Source: a virus. Taken from it: 45,999 bases of DNA. Below, one piece after another: positions 1-7,623 of this stretch (position 1 is the stretch's first letter; the number at the start of each line of letters is the position of its first letter). The stretch lies in the IMG/VR virus record IMGVR_UViG_3300034378_000175, positions 1 through 45,999 of that record; one strand, 5' to 3'. Below the pieces are notes generated by a model. It was not told the DNA's origin, did no database searches, and was given only the letters and a program-made list of their open reading frames with translations. The translations under genes were made by a program, and so were the position numbers.

Positions 1-162
1 AATGTCGGTGAGATGTGGGAAAGTTCGAATGTCGGTGTGATGTGGGGAAGTTCGAAAGTCGGTGAGATGAGGGAAAGTTCGAATGTCGGTGTGATGAGGG
101 AAAGTTCGAATGTCGGTGTGATGAGGGAAAGTTCGAATGTCGGTGAGATGAGGGAAAGTTCG
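1..162 (+). repeat. Tandem 27-bp coding repeats, six units (left end)
   Basis: Six exact-length 27-bp units lie head to tail and in frame. Each codes for nine residues. They differ from each other by single substitutions (GTG/GAG, AGG/TGG, GAA/GGA, AAT/AAA codons). They continue the six units at 45836-45997, so the array was split by linearisation. Copy number in the real genome may differ because short-read assemblies collapse such arrays. Confidence 0.95.
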
Positions 163-294
163 AATATAAATATTTATTCTCCTGGTGTAAAATATAAAGT
201 TAATGAGAAAGGTATAGCTATAATTCGCTATAAGGATAATATAGAAATAGTTCATGCGAAAGGGAATGAGGTTAAATTAATTAAACAAAAATAA
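1..294 (+). CDS. Nonapeptide-repeat solenoid protein, C-terminal part (gene continues from the right end of the window)
   Basis: This is an open frame with no start of its own. Codons begin at base 1 and read six 9-residue repeats of the type NVGVMRESS, then a 43-residue non-repeat tail ending at the TAA at 292-294. The N-terminal part of the same protein is at 45461-45999. If the ends are joined with a 2-base overlap (the terminal aa), the frame is kept and the whole protein is about 276 aa with 12 repeats. Positions 1 (N/K), 4 (V/E), 6 (R/W) and 7 (E/G) of the repeat vary, and the other positions are nearly constant. A period of nine with alternating hydrophobic residues is what a beta-solenoid would show. 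Similar solenoid proteins with a conserved N-terminal domain occur in many phages, with unknown function. The tail may cap the solenoid. Confidence 0.85.
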   Translation, partial: NVGEMWESSNVGVMWGSSKVGEMRESSNVGVMRESSNVGVMRESSNVGEMRESSNINIYSPGVKYKVNEKGIAIIRYKDNIEIVHAKGNEVKLIKQK

Positions 295-307
295 GGTTAA
301 GGTGAAG

Positions 308-377
308 AAATGAACAAAACAAAGCAGGCAGGGGGTAATGGTTGGAGGAATGAAATATCCAGATGTATGGATTGTAA
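308..377 (+). repeat. 70-bp direct repeat, copy 1
   Basis: These 70 bases are identical to 7187-7256, with no mismatch. Copy 1 covers the start codon and first 22 codons of the intact 60-aa gene at 310. Copy 2 begins a truncated frame at 7189. The copies lie about 6.9 kb apart in the same orientation, so they could recombine and delete or duplicate the replication region. Confidence 0.95.
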
Positions 378-492
378 GGATTTTCCCTGTGCAAAGTTAG
401 AGAATGAAAAGATATGCGAACATTTTAAACCAGTTGAATCTGACACAGTAACAACAGTAAAAAAGGTGAAAAAGAATGGAGATGTATATTAA
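310..492 (+). CDS. Small cysteine-rich protein, probable zinc binder
   Basis: This is a 60-aa protein preceded by a GGTGAAG ribosome-binding sequence. It has a compact cysteine pattern, C-x2-C-x4-C followed by a fourth Cys nine residues later (RCMDCKDFPCAKL ... ICEHF). The CxxCxxFPC spacing resembles the end of DUF3795-type cysteine proteins, but the length is far too short to assign that family. It probably binds a metal ion and may be a small DNA- or protein-binding adaptor. It sits between the repeat protein and the replication genes in an apparent early operon. The first 22 codons are duplicated exactly at 7189. The function is not recognised. Confidence 0.75.
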   Translation: MNKTKQAGGNGWRNEISRCMDCKDFPCAKLENEKICEHFKPVESDTVTTVKKVKKNGDVY

Positions 493-507
493 GGAAAAGG
501 AGGATTT

Positions 508-894
508 ATGGAACTAAAGAAAACCACTCTCAGGATTGAGAGGGATGATTTTACAAAAGAGGAAATGGAAACCATGCAGAAAGAATTGGCTACCAAGACT
601 ATTGAGCTGAGGCATAAAGAGAATGAGAAGAAGGCTGTCAATTCTCAGTTTACTTCCTCGATAGATGCAATCAAGGCTTCGACTTGTAGTTTGGCGGATA
701 ATATAAGCGCCGGCTTTGAGCATCGAAATATGGAATGCGAGATTAAATTTCATTGGAAGAAAGGAACGAAGGATATTATCCATCCGGAGACTAAGAAAGT
801 TATCGATACTCAGGATATTACTGATGAGGATAGGCAAATGAAACTTGAAGTCGATGGTAAGAATAAAACAAATGAATCTGATAGAAAGGATTAA
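508..894 (+). CDS. Hypothetical early protein, 128 aa
   Basis: The gene starts with ATG behind the strong site AAAGGAGG at 494-501. The N-terminal half is rich in Lys and Glu and probably helical (about residues 14-45). The middle holds two cysteines, and the C-terminal half is charged and likely partly disordered. The 3' end overlaps the start of the primase-helicase in another frame, suggesting translational coupling. I recognise no domain. Its position directly upstream of the primase suggests an accessory replication role, but that is only inferred from context. Confidence 0.8.
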   Translation: MELKKTTLRIERDDFTKEEMETMQKELATKTIELRHKENEKKAVNSQFTSSIDAIKASTCSLADNISAGFEHRNMECEIKFHWKKGTKDIIHPETKKVIDTQDITDEDRQMKLEVDGKNKTNESDRKD

Positions 895-3592
895 GCAACA
901 TTATAACCTAGAGGAATATATAACTAAGCAGACTGGCTTGACTTGGAAATCAGTCGGAGCTTGGAAGGATCTACAGGAATGTCCTTTCTGTGGTGGGCAT
1001 GCGTGTTTTCGTCTTGCTCCAGATGGGCAATCAGCTCATTGCTTTCAGTGCCCTCGTCATTATGATATTTTAAAATTCCGAATGGCTTGGGAGAATATAA
1101 CTTATCAAGAGACCCTTTCTCGTTTTAAAAAGGATCTGGGAATCAAGGGAGAGGATGCCCGAAGTGTTGAGTGGCAGATCATCAAGGAATCGGCCTCGGC
1201 CCATTTGGTCGAGACTCTTTTCACGACTATGACAAAGTTCCAATTCCGAGGCGAGTTCCACACTCCGCTGGAATATCTGCTGAGCTTTCGGAAGCATTCC
1301 CTTGAGGCTATTCTTCACTTTCAGGTCGGATTCCATTCCGGGAGCCTTATGACTTATCTTGAGAGCAAAGGCTGGAAGCGGGATGTCCTCAAATCTATTG
1401 GCTTGGTAAATGATAAGGGGCTATGCTTTGTGCCGGAGAATTGCTTCACTTATCCGGCGATTATGAATGGCCAAATTGACCATTTTAGATTCAAGGACCC
1501 GAATAAGATCAAGAGATTCCAGATGCCTTCGAAATATCGGAGCAATAAATTGTATTTCTATAATCAGGATGCTATCTCTGGGTCCAAGGAAATCTTTTTA
1601 ACTGAGGGAGAGGACGATTGCATCTCGCTCTGGCAGGCCGGAGTCCATTCGATAGCCACAACCGGCGGGATGCAACTGAATCAGGTCCGGTATTTGAATA
1701 AATTCGATTTCGAGACTATCTTCTTAGTCTTTGATAATGATACCGCAGGGGAGCGGGATACCGAGGTCTTTGTCAAGATGACCTCGAGTAATAATGTATT
1801 TATAATACCTCTGCCCAGCAATAAATCCGATATAGATGAGGTTCTCCGGGAATCTGAGGATAAGAGAAAGAAAATCGAGGAGCTCAGAGAACAGGCCTCA
1901 TTCCCATCGATTGAGTTCAAGACAAATATTCGGCAGAAGTCGGACGGGTATTTTGCTATGAGGAAGGATTCTGAGAAGCGACTTACAAATTGGACTCTGA
2001 GCCTGCAGGCCATCTGCCAGTCCAAGGATGAGGATAAGATATACTGGCGGGTCCTCTTTAAGTCTGAGAAAGGGGAGACTAATATCGAGATCCCGGCTGA
2101 GGCTTTCTCGAATACCTCTTTATTAAGGAATTATTTGTTATCTAATATACCCGGGCAGATTCTTTATTTTAAGGGAAGCGACTCGGATTTGAGCGAGCTG
2201 ATCCATTTCCTTTCAGCTAACTCAAACCCGAAGAATATAATCGAAATGCACTGCGTTGGGGATACCGAATATGGATTTCTGGCCGAGAATCTTGTCCTGA
2301 CTCCGAATAATGAAATCAAGCCACTGAATAATACCTATCTGACTCTGGATGAGAACACTTCGATCAAGATTGTGCCTTTGGTTCGGAGAGGCGGAAATAA
2401 GTCTGAGATTCCTTACTATCACCTCAATGAACCGGTTGGCGGGATTTTCAAGTTCAAGAAAAAACTCTATGATTTGATGATCCAGAACCGGAATCTTAAG
2501 ATCGCTCTGGCTATTGGTTGGGCCAAGGCGACTCTCTGGTCATCTATGTTTTATGAACAAAAGAAATTCTTCCCCTTGCTTTGCCTACATGGGAAATATC
2601 AATGCGGAAAGACGGTTCTAAGTAACTGGCTCATGTCCATCCTTGGAATCGAAAATTGCAATCCCGAGATGCTTTCGGATAAGGGGACCACAGAGGTCGG
2701 CTTGGCAAGGAAGCTTTCTTTCTATTCTTCCCTGCCTGTCTTTGCAGATGATTACCGCTCAGATGACACTGGGCTTAAATTTCATACTTTCATGCGAGGA
2801 GTTTATGACCGGACCTCTCCAACTAAAGGATTAAGAAATGAGGACGGAGTCCGTAGGGTAATCATTCGGGGATGCCTGATGTTAACAGGCGAGCACTCCC
2901 CTACGGATCCTGCTCTTTTAAATAGGATGGTTTCCATTGAGCTCAGCAGAAAAGAAAGGAATGATATTTATTTCAAGGACATTGTGAGACTTCAGAAATA
3001 CTTTTCCTGCATCGGTCTGGATTGGCTTAAGAGCCGGCAGTCTGAGTTTCCGCACTTTTTCAAGAATTTCGAAAAGTTTGAGGACCAGTTTACTAAGGAT
3101 TTCGATGACCCGAGGCAGGCCTCGGTTTTTGCTGTAGTGGTAGCCTCAGCCATTTCCGAAGGCCTCTGGGAGCCTGAGGAGATTATCGATTTCGCCAAGC
3201 ATATATGCAAGTCAGATCTTGCCGAAAGGCGGTCAGAGGATACTATAAATACATTATGGGAAGCTGTGGAAATCCTTTTTGCCCGGAATGAGCTTGTAGA
3301 TCAGGAACTCTGCGTAGAAGCCCTAAATTCCCGCATTCTTGTGCATTTGCCGGGTCTTTTAGGCCGAATAAGGAGTTCTCCTGCCTGTAGACATTATACG
3401 CTCCCAAATAAGCGAGAAATCGTAAAATTGCTTAAACAAGAGCCTTATCTGGGAGGCTATGAAAGTATCCGAGTAAATGGGAAGGTCGGCTGGCGCTGGA
3501 TTATAAAGCTGGATAGCCCTGAGCTACCTGATGCCCTTAAGAATATTTCGGACCGATTCGATCCGGGGCTTGGAGGGTCTGATGCATTTTAA
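872..3592 (+). CDS. Fused DNA primase-helicase
   Basis: This is a 906-aa protein if started at ATG 872; ATG 854 or TTG 845 in the same frame are alternatives. The N-terminus has a CHC2-like zinc ribbon (CPFCGG at about residue 37 and CFQCP at about 58). A TOPRIM domain follows, with the acidic motif LTEGEDD near 243 and FDNDTAGE near 288. The C-terminal half is a P-loop ATPase with Walker A GKYQCGKT near 574 and an acidic Walker B-like strand VFADDYR near 624. After that comes a LTGEHSPTDPALLNR stretch near 672, typical of a sensor/arginine-finger region in phage D5-like or DUF927-like helicases. It should prime and unwind DNA at the phage fork. No phage DNA polymerase is visible, so it probably recruits the host enzyme. 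Confidence 0.92.
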   Translation: MNLIERIKQHYNLEEYITKQTGLTWKSVGAWKDLQECPFCGGHACFRLAPDGQSAHCFQCPRHYDILKFRMAWENITYQETLSRFKKDLGIKGEDARSVEWQIIKESASAHLVETLFTTMTKFQFRGEFHTPLEYLLSFRKHSLEAILHFQVGFHSGSLMTYLESKGWKRDVLKSIGLVNDKGLCFVPENCFTYPAIMNGQIDHFRFKDPNKIKRFQMPSKYRSNKLYFYNQDAISGSKEIFLTEGEDDCISLWQAGVHSIATTGGMQLNQVRYLNKFDFETIFLVFDNDTAGERDTEVFVKMTSSNNVFIIPLPSNKSDIDEVLRESEDKRKKIEELREQASFPSIEFKTNIRQKSDGYFAMRKDSEKRLTNWTLSLQAICQSKDEDKIYWRVLFKSEKGETNIEIPAEAFSNTSLLRNYLLSNIPGQILYFKGSDSDLSELIHFLSANSNPKNIIEMHCVGDTEYGFLAENLVLTPNNEIKPLNNTYLTLDENTSIKIVPLVRRGGNKSEIPYYHLNEPVGGIFKFKKKLYDLMIQNRNLKIALAIGWAKATLWSSMFYEQKKFFPLLCLHGKYQCGKTVLSNWLMSILGIENCNPEMLSDKGTTEVGLARKLSFYSSLPVFADDYRSDDTGLKFHTFMRGVYDRTSPTKGLRNEDGVRRVIIRGCLMLTGEHSPTDPALLNRMVSIELSRKERNDIYFKDIVRLQKYFSCIGLDWLKSRQSEFPHFFKNFEKFEDQFTKDFDDPRQASVFAVVVASAISEGLWEPEEIIDFAKHICKSDLAERRSEDTINTLWEAVEILFARNELVDQELCVEALNSRILVHLPGLLGRIRSSPACRHYTLPNKREIVKLLKQEPYLGGYESIRVNGKVGWRWIIKLDSPELPDALKNISDRFDPGLGGSDAF

Positions 3593-3634
3593 AGAGTTAT
3601 CCCCTTATCTTAATAATTTAGGAAATGCATTAAA

Positions 3635-4144
3635 ATGAACTATTTAACGCTAAAAAACAAAGAAATTCGAAGATTAAGAGCTTTTTATCAAGATTTAAAA
3701 GAAATGGGATTAGATCGCTATCCCACACTGGTTCGGACAACTTTAAAGCAATTAGAATACTGGGGAGTCGGCTTGGAAGATAAGGAAAAGCAATTTATTC
3801 CAACTCCGGATTTGCCAGTCCAAAGTTTTAAGAAATTGAAAATTCCAGATAGGTATCCCAGAAAATTTTTGAAGCGGGATAAGAATAAGTTTAAAATATA
3901 CAACAGATTTAAGAAAACTTGCCAAAATTGTCTTGAGCAATTTACCCGGATTAGGGATTTGAGGATTCATCATGTGATTCCTTTATTTCTTGGCGGACAG
4001 GATATAGAGGCAAATTTAACGCTTTTATGTAAATCCTGTCATTTTAAGAAACATAAAGAGATTTTGAGGCTCATCCGTGACAGCTCGATTGACGGAAAGT
4101 CACGCAGTAACTGTCACGACAGGAATATAAGGGCTCATAGATAA
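3635..4144 (+). CDS. HNH endonuclease
   Basis: This 169-aa protein has a classic HNH core near residues 88-135. It shows two CxxC pairs (CQNC and CKSC), the catalytic IHHVIPL with its His-His pair, the central Asn in ANLTLLC and the final HFKKH. The N-terminal 85 residues are basic and helical and may bind DNA. It lies between the primase-helicase and an AT-rich non-coding segment, a common place for a free-standing homing-type nuclease. The last 20 codons overlap inverted repeats that may belong to an origin. There is no strong ribosome-binding site before ATG 3635. Family membership is firm; a homing role is inferred. Confidence 0.9.
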   Translation: MNYLTLKNKEIRRLRAFYQDLKEMGLDRYPTLVRTTLKQLEYWGVGLEDKEKQFIPTPDLPVQSFKKLKIPDRYPRKFLKRDKNKFKIYNRFKKTCQNCLEQFTRIRDLRIHHVIPLFLGGQDIEANLTLLCKSCHFKKHKEILRLIRDSSIDGKSRSNCHDRNIRAHR

Positions 4145-4345
4145 GGAAGAGTGGAATAATTTGTTAGTCCGTATTTTAGTTCTCGCATGCGACCTTATGA
4201 TTCAGGCACTCGTGACTGTGACGCCGAACAAATACAAATAAATAAATAATTAAATAAATAAATATAAATAAATGAATCTATTCTGTAACATTAACTGTAA
4301 CGTAGTAACGATATATAATAAATATAAATTATAATAAAAAGATTT
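4070..4345. other. Candidate replication origin: iteron-like repeats plus AT-rich segment
   Basis: This is about 200 bases without a gene plus the end of the HNH gene. It contains GTGAC/GTCAC pentamers five times within about 150 bases, including the inverted pair CGTGACAG (4076-4083) and CTGTCACG (4111-4118). It contains GTAAC four times (4107, 4285, 4297, 4305). The perfect palindrome TCGCATGCGA is at 4183-4192. A run of aaataaataaat-type sequence fills about 4228-4275. Repeats next to an easily melted stretch, just after the primase-helicase, is the usual look of a phage or plasmid origin. This is an inference from layout only. Confidence 0.4.
4291..4319 (+). promoter_or_regulatory. Possible sigma70 promoter
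   Basis: TTAACT at 4291-4296 and TATAAT at 4314-4319 are separated by 17 bases. The -10 box is perfect and the -35 box matches 4 of 6. It would start transcription near 4326, just before the genes at 4349 and 4500. AT-richness makes chance matches likely here. Confidence 0.45.
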
Positions 4346-4348
4346 CAA

Positions 4349-4534
4349 ATGCATAGAATCTGTTATAAATGCTTGTATTCAATATCTTGCGCCATTCCGG
4401 GATGGTTTCGTTGTAGGAAACGAAAATACAAGGTTGTTTCTAAGGCTCAGGAAGAGGCTTGCCAAGCTTTTAAAGAAGCAAAGGACTGGAGGAAGGTTAA
4501 TGGACTGGAGATCAGCGAAGGTTATAGCGGATAA
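4349..4534 (+). CDS. Small Cys-rich protein of the C-x2-C-x-(Y/F)-S type
   Basis: This 61-aa protein has RICYKCLYS at the N-terminus, a third cysteine in ISCAIPGWFRC, and a later EACQAF. The same order of a CxxC pair, an aromatic-Ser step, a middle Cys and a final Ala-Cys-aromatic occurs in the genes at 10699 and 11874, so these form a small family within this genome. It is probably a zinc-stabilised mini-domain of unknown role. The 3' end overlaps the nucleotidyltransferase start at 4500. No clear ribosome-binding site is seen before ATG 4349, and the strongest support is the family resemblance. Confidence 0.65.
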   Translation: MHRICYKCLYSISCAIPGWFRCRKRKYKVVSKAQEEACQAFKEAKDWRKVNGLEISEGYSG

Positions 4535-5003
4535 GGTTGTTTCAGATCTGAGGCCTTATTGCAAGCGGATTGAGACTGCAGGAAGCATCCGGAGACTGAG
4601 GTCTGAGGTAAAGGATATCGAAATTGTTTATATTCCTAAGCTTGCTTGCCTTATAGATCTGGCCAATTGTTTTGCTGGATGGTCCAGACTGAAAGGCAAA
4701 CCGACTGGAAGGTATATGCAGTTCTTACTGCCTGAGGGAATTAAGCTAGATCTATTTCAGGCCAATGAAAAGAACTGGGGTCTCATATATGCTATCCGGA
4801 CTGGCTCAGCTAGATTCAGCCGAGATATCTTGGCTAAGGGCTGGGTCAAGAAAGGATATTCATCTGAGCATGGAATTTTATATCCGATAGAAATGGCCTG
4901 CGAAGGCGAGCTAGATTATAAGCATCCAGTTTATATAAAAGAGGAGAAGGATCTATTTGATTTTATAGGCTTGGCTTGGGTCGAGCCGAAAGAGAGGGAA
5001 TGA
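4500..5003 (+). CDS. Pol-beta-like nucleotidyltransferase
   Basis: This is a 167-aa protein. ATG 4500 was chosen because GGAGGAAGG lies at the right distance. The frame is open further upstream, but that part overlaps the preceding gene. AGSIRRLRSEVKDIEIV near residues 23-39 is the GS...D.E signature of the DNA polymerase beta superfamily: Gly-Ser followed by two acidic residues for metal binding. A third acidic residue is likely in IKLDLF near residue 79. The length fits a palm-and-thumb-only enzyme without the 8-kDa lyase domain of full Pol X. It could fill short gaps or add nucleotides to ends. The ATGA overlap with a RecB/Cas4-like nuclease suggests that the two act in one repair or end-processing step. 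Confidence 0.8.
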   Translation: MDWRSAKVIADKVVSDLRPYCKRIETAGSIRRLRSEVKDIEIVYIPKLACLIDLANCFAGWSRLKGKPTGRYMQFLLPEGIKLDLFQANEKNWGLIYAIRTGSARFSRDILAKGWVKKGYSSEHGILYPIEMACEGELDYKHPVYIKEEKDLFDFIGLAWVEPKERE

Positions 5004-5863
5004 TGAGAGTTCAAAGACTTAGTGTCACAACTTTAGCAATGGCCTTAAGATGCCCCTTACAACTTTTTCACTATCTTACGATAGGGCCAATGCCACCGGG
5101 AGCTGCTTTGCATTTGGGTTCTTGCTTTCATAAAAGTCAAGCGAGTAATTTTAAACAGAAAGCAACAACCAGAAAAAATTTGCCTACTGAGGCAATAGTA
5201 AATGAGTTCAAAGCTTCTTGGGACTTGGGAATTAATAGGATTAAATTTGAAAAAGACGAAAAACCTAAACAGATCCGAGATAAAGGAATAGATCTTACAG
5301 CTAAATACCACGAAGAGCTTTCAAAAAAATGGCAACCGACCTTGATTAAAGGGGTTGGAATAGTTGAATACCCTTTAAATTTTAAGGTCAAAGAAATGAA
5401 AAATGAAGATGAGGAGTCTGAGGAACTTGAGGTAACTGGGACTATTGACTTATTAAGAGAAGATATGCGAATAGTTGACCATAAATCTGCTGGAAGAAAA
5501 TGGCAAGAAGGTAGAGAAAAAAGCGAATTTCAGGCATATATGTACCCTTTTGGAATGATGCATCAGGGTTTTGATATTAAAGGGTTTGATTTTGGAATTG
5601 GAATCTCAAGAGTTTTAAAATCTGGTTTTAAGACCGAGACCGATGTTCGTCCTGTACCTTACGATGAGTTGATAGCAAGTTCTTATATTCGGATAGCTTT
5701 GCGAATAGCAGATATGATGAGAAAGGAATGCCCTTTACCAAATACCTCATCATTTTGGTGTAGTTGGAAGTACTGCGGATGGTTCAATCGATGTGAATTT
5801 GGTGGCAAGAAGAAAGTTTATTCATTGCCTCAAATAATAAAATCTACAGAGGTTGAATTATGA
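5000..5863 (+). CDS. PD-(D/E)XK nuclease, RecB/Cas4-like, likely with an iron-sulfur cluster
   Basis: This 287-aa protein starts at an ATGA overlap with the preceding gene (ATG 5003 is equally possible). The N-terminal SVTTLAMALRCPLQLFHYL is the typical opening of RecB/AddB/Cas4 nucleases, with one cysteine near residue 17. The catalytic region is GTIDLL near 147-152 followed by IVDHKSAG near 158-165, giving Asp...Asp-x-Lys. At the C-terminus, cysteines at about 244, 254, 258 and 264 complete the one-plus-three pattern of Fe-S-containing members. It probably resects DNA ends for recombination or packaging. It is followed by an HNH gene with another ATGA overlap. Confidence 0.85.
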   Translation: MMRVQRLSVTTLAMALRCPLQLFHYLTIGPMPPGAALHLGSCFHKSQASNFKQKATTRKNLPTEAIVNEFKASWDLGINRIKFEKDEKPKQIRDKGIDLTAKYHEELSKKWQPTLIKGVGIVEYPLNFKVKEMKNEDEESEELEVTGTIDLLREDMRIVDHKSAGRKWQEGREKSEFQAYMYPFGMMHQGFDIKGFDFGIGISRVLKSGFKTETDVRPVPYDELIASSYIRIALRIADMMRKECPLPNTSSFWCSWKYCGWFNRCEFGGKKKVYSLPQIIKSTEVEL

Positions 5864-6441
5864 GATTAAAGAGAATTTGTCTCCACTGCGGTAAAACATT
5901 TTCCGAAACCGAAAAGCGAATTCAAATCGGACGAGCTAAATTTTGTACTCAACAATGTTCTTGGGAATCTTTTAAGTATCGCTACTCGAAGGAACGGCAT
6001 CATGGATGGCAAGGTGGGGATATATTCAAGACCTGTGAAATCTGTGGCAAAGTATATTTAGCAAGACGGTATCATGTTAAAATTGGGAGATCTAAATATT
6101 GTAGTAAGAAATGTCGTTCCATTGCACTTTCAATAATGCTTCAGGGTAGAGGTAACTCGCAATGGAAAGGAGGAGTTACTCTACAAATTAGAGGCCTGAG
6201 ATTTTCTTGGGAATACAAAACTTGGAGAGATAAGGTTTTGATTCGAGATCATTATAAATGTTGGATTTGTCGACAGAGAGGTAATTTTGCCCATCATATT
6301 TTCTCATTCTCATTATTCCCGGAATTGAGATTTGAGATCGATAATGGGAGAACTCTTTGTCGAATATGCCATGACGAAACTCATCGATTGGCTAGAAAGG
6401 GCATTTTTCTAATTCCAATTGATACTGAGGTGGATCTGTGA
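5860..6441 (+). CDS. HNH endonuclease with two zinc-ribbon repeats
   Basis: This 193-aa protein starts at an ATGA overlap. The N-terminal half contains two similar modules: CLHCGKTF...FCTQQC near residues 8-35 and CEICGKVY...YCSKKC near 55-85. Each binds zinc and probably DNA. The C-terminal HNH core has CWIC near 138, AHHIFSF near 147, the Asn in IDNGRTLC near 165, and ICHDETH. This layout of duplicated zinc fingers feeding an HNH is common in phage free-standing homing endonucleases. It sits inside the replication operon between the RecB/Cas4-like nuclease and another nuclease. Confidence 0.9.
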   Translation: MRLKRICLHCGKTFSETEKRIQIGRAKFCTQQCSWESFKYRYSKERHHGWQGGDIFKTCEICGKVYLARRYHVKIGRSKYCSKKCRSIALSIMLQGRGNSQWKGGVTLQIRGLRFSWEYKTWRDKVLIRDHYKCWICRQRGNFAHHIFSFSLFPELRFEIDNGRTLCRICHDETHRLARKGIFLIPIDTEVDL

Positions 6442-6674
6442 ATAAACTTTTGCAGTTTAAATCTAAGATCCGAGAGCTTGAGCGGATCTATAATCGAAGT
6501 AAACCGCTTTGCGATTTTAAGAAATTCTTGAATTGTCAAGGCGACTGTTCGAGTAATCTGATGAGAGACCCCGAGCTCTGCACAAAAATGAAAAAAATCG
6601 TTCAGCTTGAAAAAGAAATAATGGATGAATATAAAAAAGCAAAAATTAAAAGAATGACAGAAATAGATCTTTAG
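6438..6674 (+). CDS. Hypothetical protein, 78 aa, GTG start
   Basis: It starts with GTG at 6438, overlapping the stop of the HNH gene (GTGA). The protein is mostly charged helix with a short cysteine-bearing middle (PLCDFKKFLNCQGDC, then PELC). Four cysteines could hold a metal, but the spacing matches no family I know. It lies between two endonuclease genes and its stop is followed by a good AGGAGG site for the next gene. Confidence 0.65.
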   Translation: MNKLLQFKSKIRELERIYNRSKPLCDFKKFLNCQGDCSSNLMRDPELCTKMKKIVQLEKEIMDEYKKAKIKRMTEIDL

Positions 6675-6682
6675 GAGGTCTA

Positions 6683-7192
6683 ATGCCAAGGAAAGGACAA
6701 CATCTGTCCGAATCTGCTAAAATAAAATTAAGCAAACTTCGGAATAAGCGGATAAGATTAATTTGTAAAATCTGTTCCAAAGAATTCTATGTGCCTCATA
6801 ATAAGGCAAAAATTCAAAGAGCATTTTGTTCCCGAAGATGTGTTGGAATATGGGCTTATTTAAATTGCTCGAGAACCAGAGAAACCTCGATAGAAATATT
6901 ATTAGCCAAAGCAATGGAACAAGAGAATCTGAAATTTAAAAAACAATTCCGAATCGGGACAATTGGGGTTGCTGATTTTTATTTACCTAAGTTTAATTTG
7001 ATAATAGAAGCTGATGGTGAGTATTGGCATCGAGCAGAGAGAAAAGAACGAGATGATAATAGAGATCTTCTTTTAAATTTCAGGGGATATAAAGTATTAA
7101 GATTTTCAGAAACCGAAATTAATAAATCTCCTGAAAAATGTGTAACTCGGATTAAAAAATTTTTGAATAAGGAGGGCAGGAGGAATAAATGA
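6683..7192 (+). CDS. Homing-type endonuclease: NUMOD3-like segment, zinc ribbon and Vsr/DUF559-like nuclease
   Basis: This 169-aa protein has AGGAGG 8 bases upstream. Residues 5-25 (GQHLSESAKIKLSKLRNKR) match the NUMOD3-type DNA-binding helix of homing nucleases. Residues 28-55 hold CKIC and CSRRC, a zinc ribbon. The C-terminal domain shows VADFYLPKFNLIIEADGEYWH near 92-112, a restriction-like Asp...Glu core with the downstream His, as in Vsr/DUF559 proteins. LRFSETEI near 140 supports the same fold. It is likely a free-standing homing endonuclease. Its 3' end overlaps the 70-bp repeat that carries the broken gene at 7189, so the insertion or duplication boundary may lie here. Confidence 0.85.
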   Translation: MPRKGQHLSESAKIKLSKLRNKRIRLICKICSKEFYVPHNKAKIQRAFCSRRCVGIWAYLNCSRTRETSIEILLAKAMEQENLKFKKQFRIGTIGVADFYLPKFNLIIEADGEYWHRAERKERDDNRDLLLNFRGYKVLRFSETEINKSPEKCVTRIKKFLNKEGRRNK

Positions 7193-7256
7193 ACAAAACA
7201 AAGCAGGCAGGGGGTAATGGTTGGAGGAATGAAATATCCAGATGTATGGATTGTAA
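7187..7256 (+). repeat. 70-bp direct repeat, copy 2
   Basis: Identical to 308-377. Beyond base 7256 the sequence is unrelated to copy 1. The left edge lies at the end of the endonuclease gene (stop at 7190-7192), so the copy looks like a recombination junction at this endonuclease. Confidence 0.95.
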
Positions 7257-7302
7257 TGTAGCGCATTTAATAGGAGTTATGATATGGATTATCAATGTTT
7301 AA
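7189..7302 (+). pseudogene. Truncated copy of the 310-492 gene
   Basis: The frame starts like the gene at 310 and is identical for 22 codons, up to the CMDC motif. It then runs into unrelated sequence for 15 codons and stops at 7300-7302. The fusion would be 37 aa and lacks the third and fourth cysteines of the parent. It overlaps the start of the next gene at 7284. It is probably a remnant left by recombination between phage copies, not a working gene. A short peptide could still be made because GGAGG lies upstream. Confidence 0.75.
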
Positions 7303-7622
7303 TATTAAAGTTAAAATGGTTTCTAAATGATATTTGTATTTGTTGTAAAGAATCTCCGTCTAAATGTATGCCTACTACTTGTAGTATAATGGCACATAAA
7401 TTAGTAAAATATATTGAGCAAAGAGATAAAAAAATATTAGCAGATGAGAGAAAGAAGATACTGGCAGAGGTCAAAGATATTTGCAAGTGGAAAGACGACG
7501 GTGAGGGGAATTATGAAACAGATTGCGGGGGATTGTTTACTATAACCAGAGGAACACCCAAAGAAAACAAGATGAAATATTGTTGTTATTGCGGTAAGAT
7601 ACTCAAGGAAATGGAGGGATAA
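7284..7622 (+). CDS. Zinc-ribbon protein, 112 aa
   Basis: The C-terminal part, about residues 68-110, has the form C-x2-W...D-C-G...K-Y-C-C-Y-C-G-K, a zinc ribbon often found at the end of small phage proteins. The N-terminal half has further cysteines (ICICCKES, KCMPTTC) and a basic helix. Its last codons read KILKEMEG, and the DNA under them also serves as the ribosome-binding site for the next gene. The same short DNA recurs at 7885 and 8546. The function is unknown; nucleic-acid binding is plausible. Confidence 0.7.
   Translation: MDYQCLILKLKWFLNDICICCKESPSKCMPTTCSIMAHKLVKYIEQRDKKILADERKKILAEVKDICKWKDDGEGNYETDCGGLFTITRGTPKENKMKYCCYCGKILKEMEG
7597..7617 (+). repeat. 21-bp direct repeat, copy 1
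   Basis: Identical to 7885-7905, and the last 16 bases recur at 8546-8561. It codes for the end of the zinc-ribbon protein and supplies GGAGG for the following gene. Confidence 0.85.
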
Positions 7623-7623
7623 G

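Noticed and set aside
1-162. CRISPR-like array at the ends
   Set aside because: The 27-bp units are head to tail without spacers, stay in one reading frame and code for a protein repeat.
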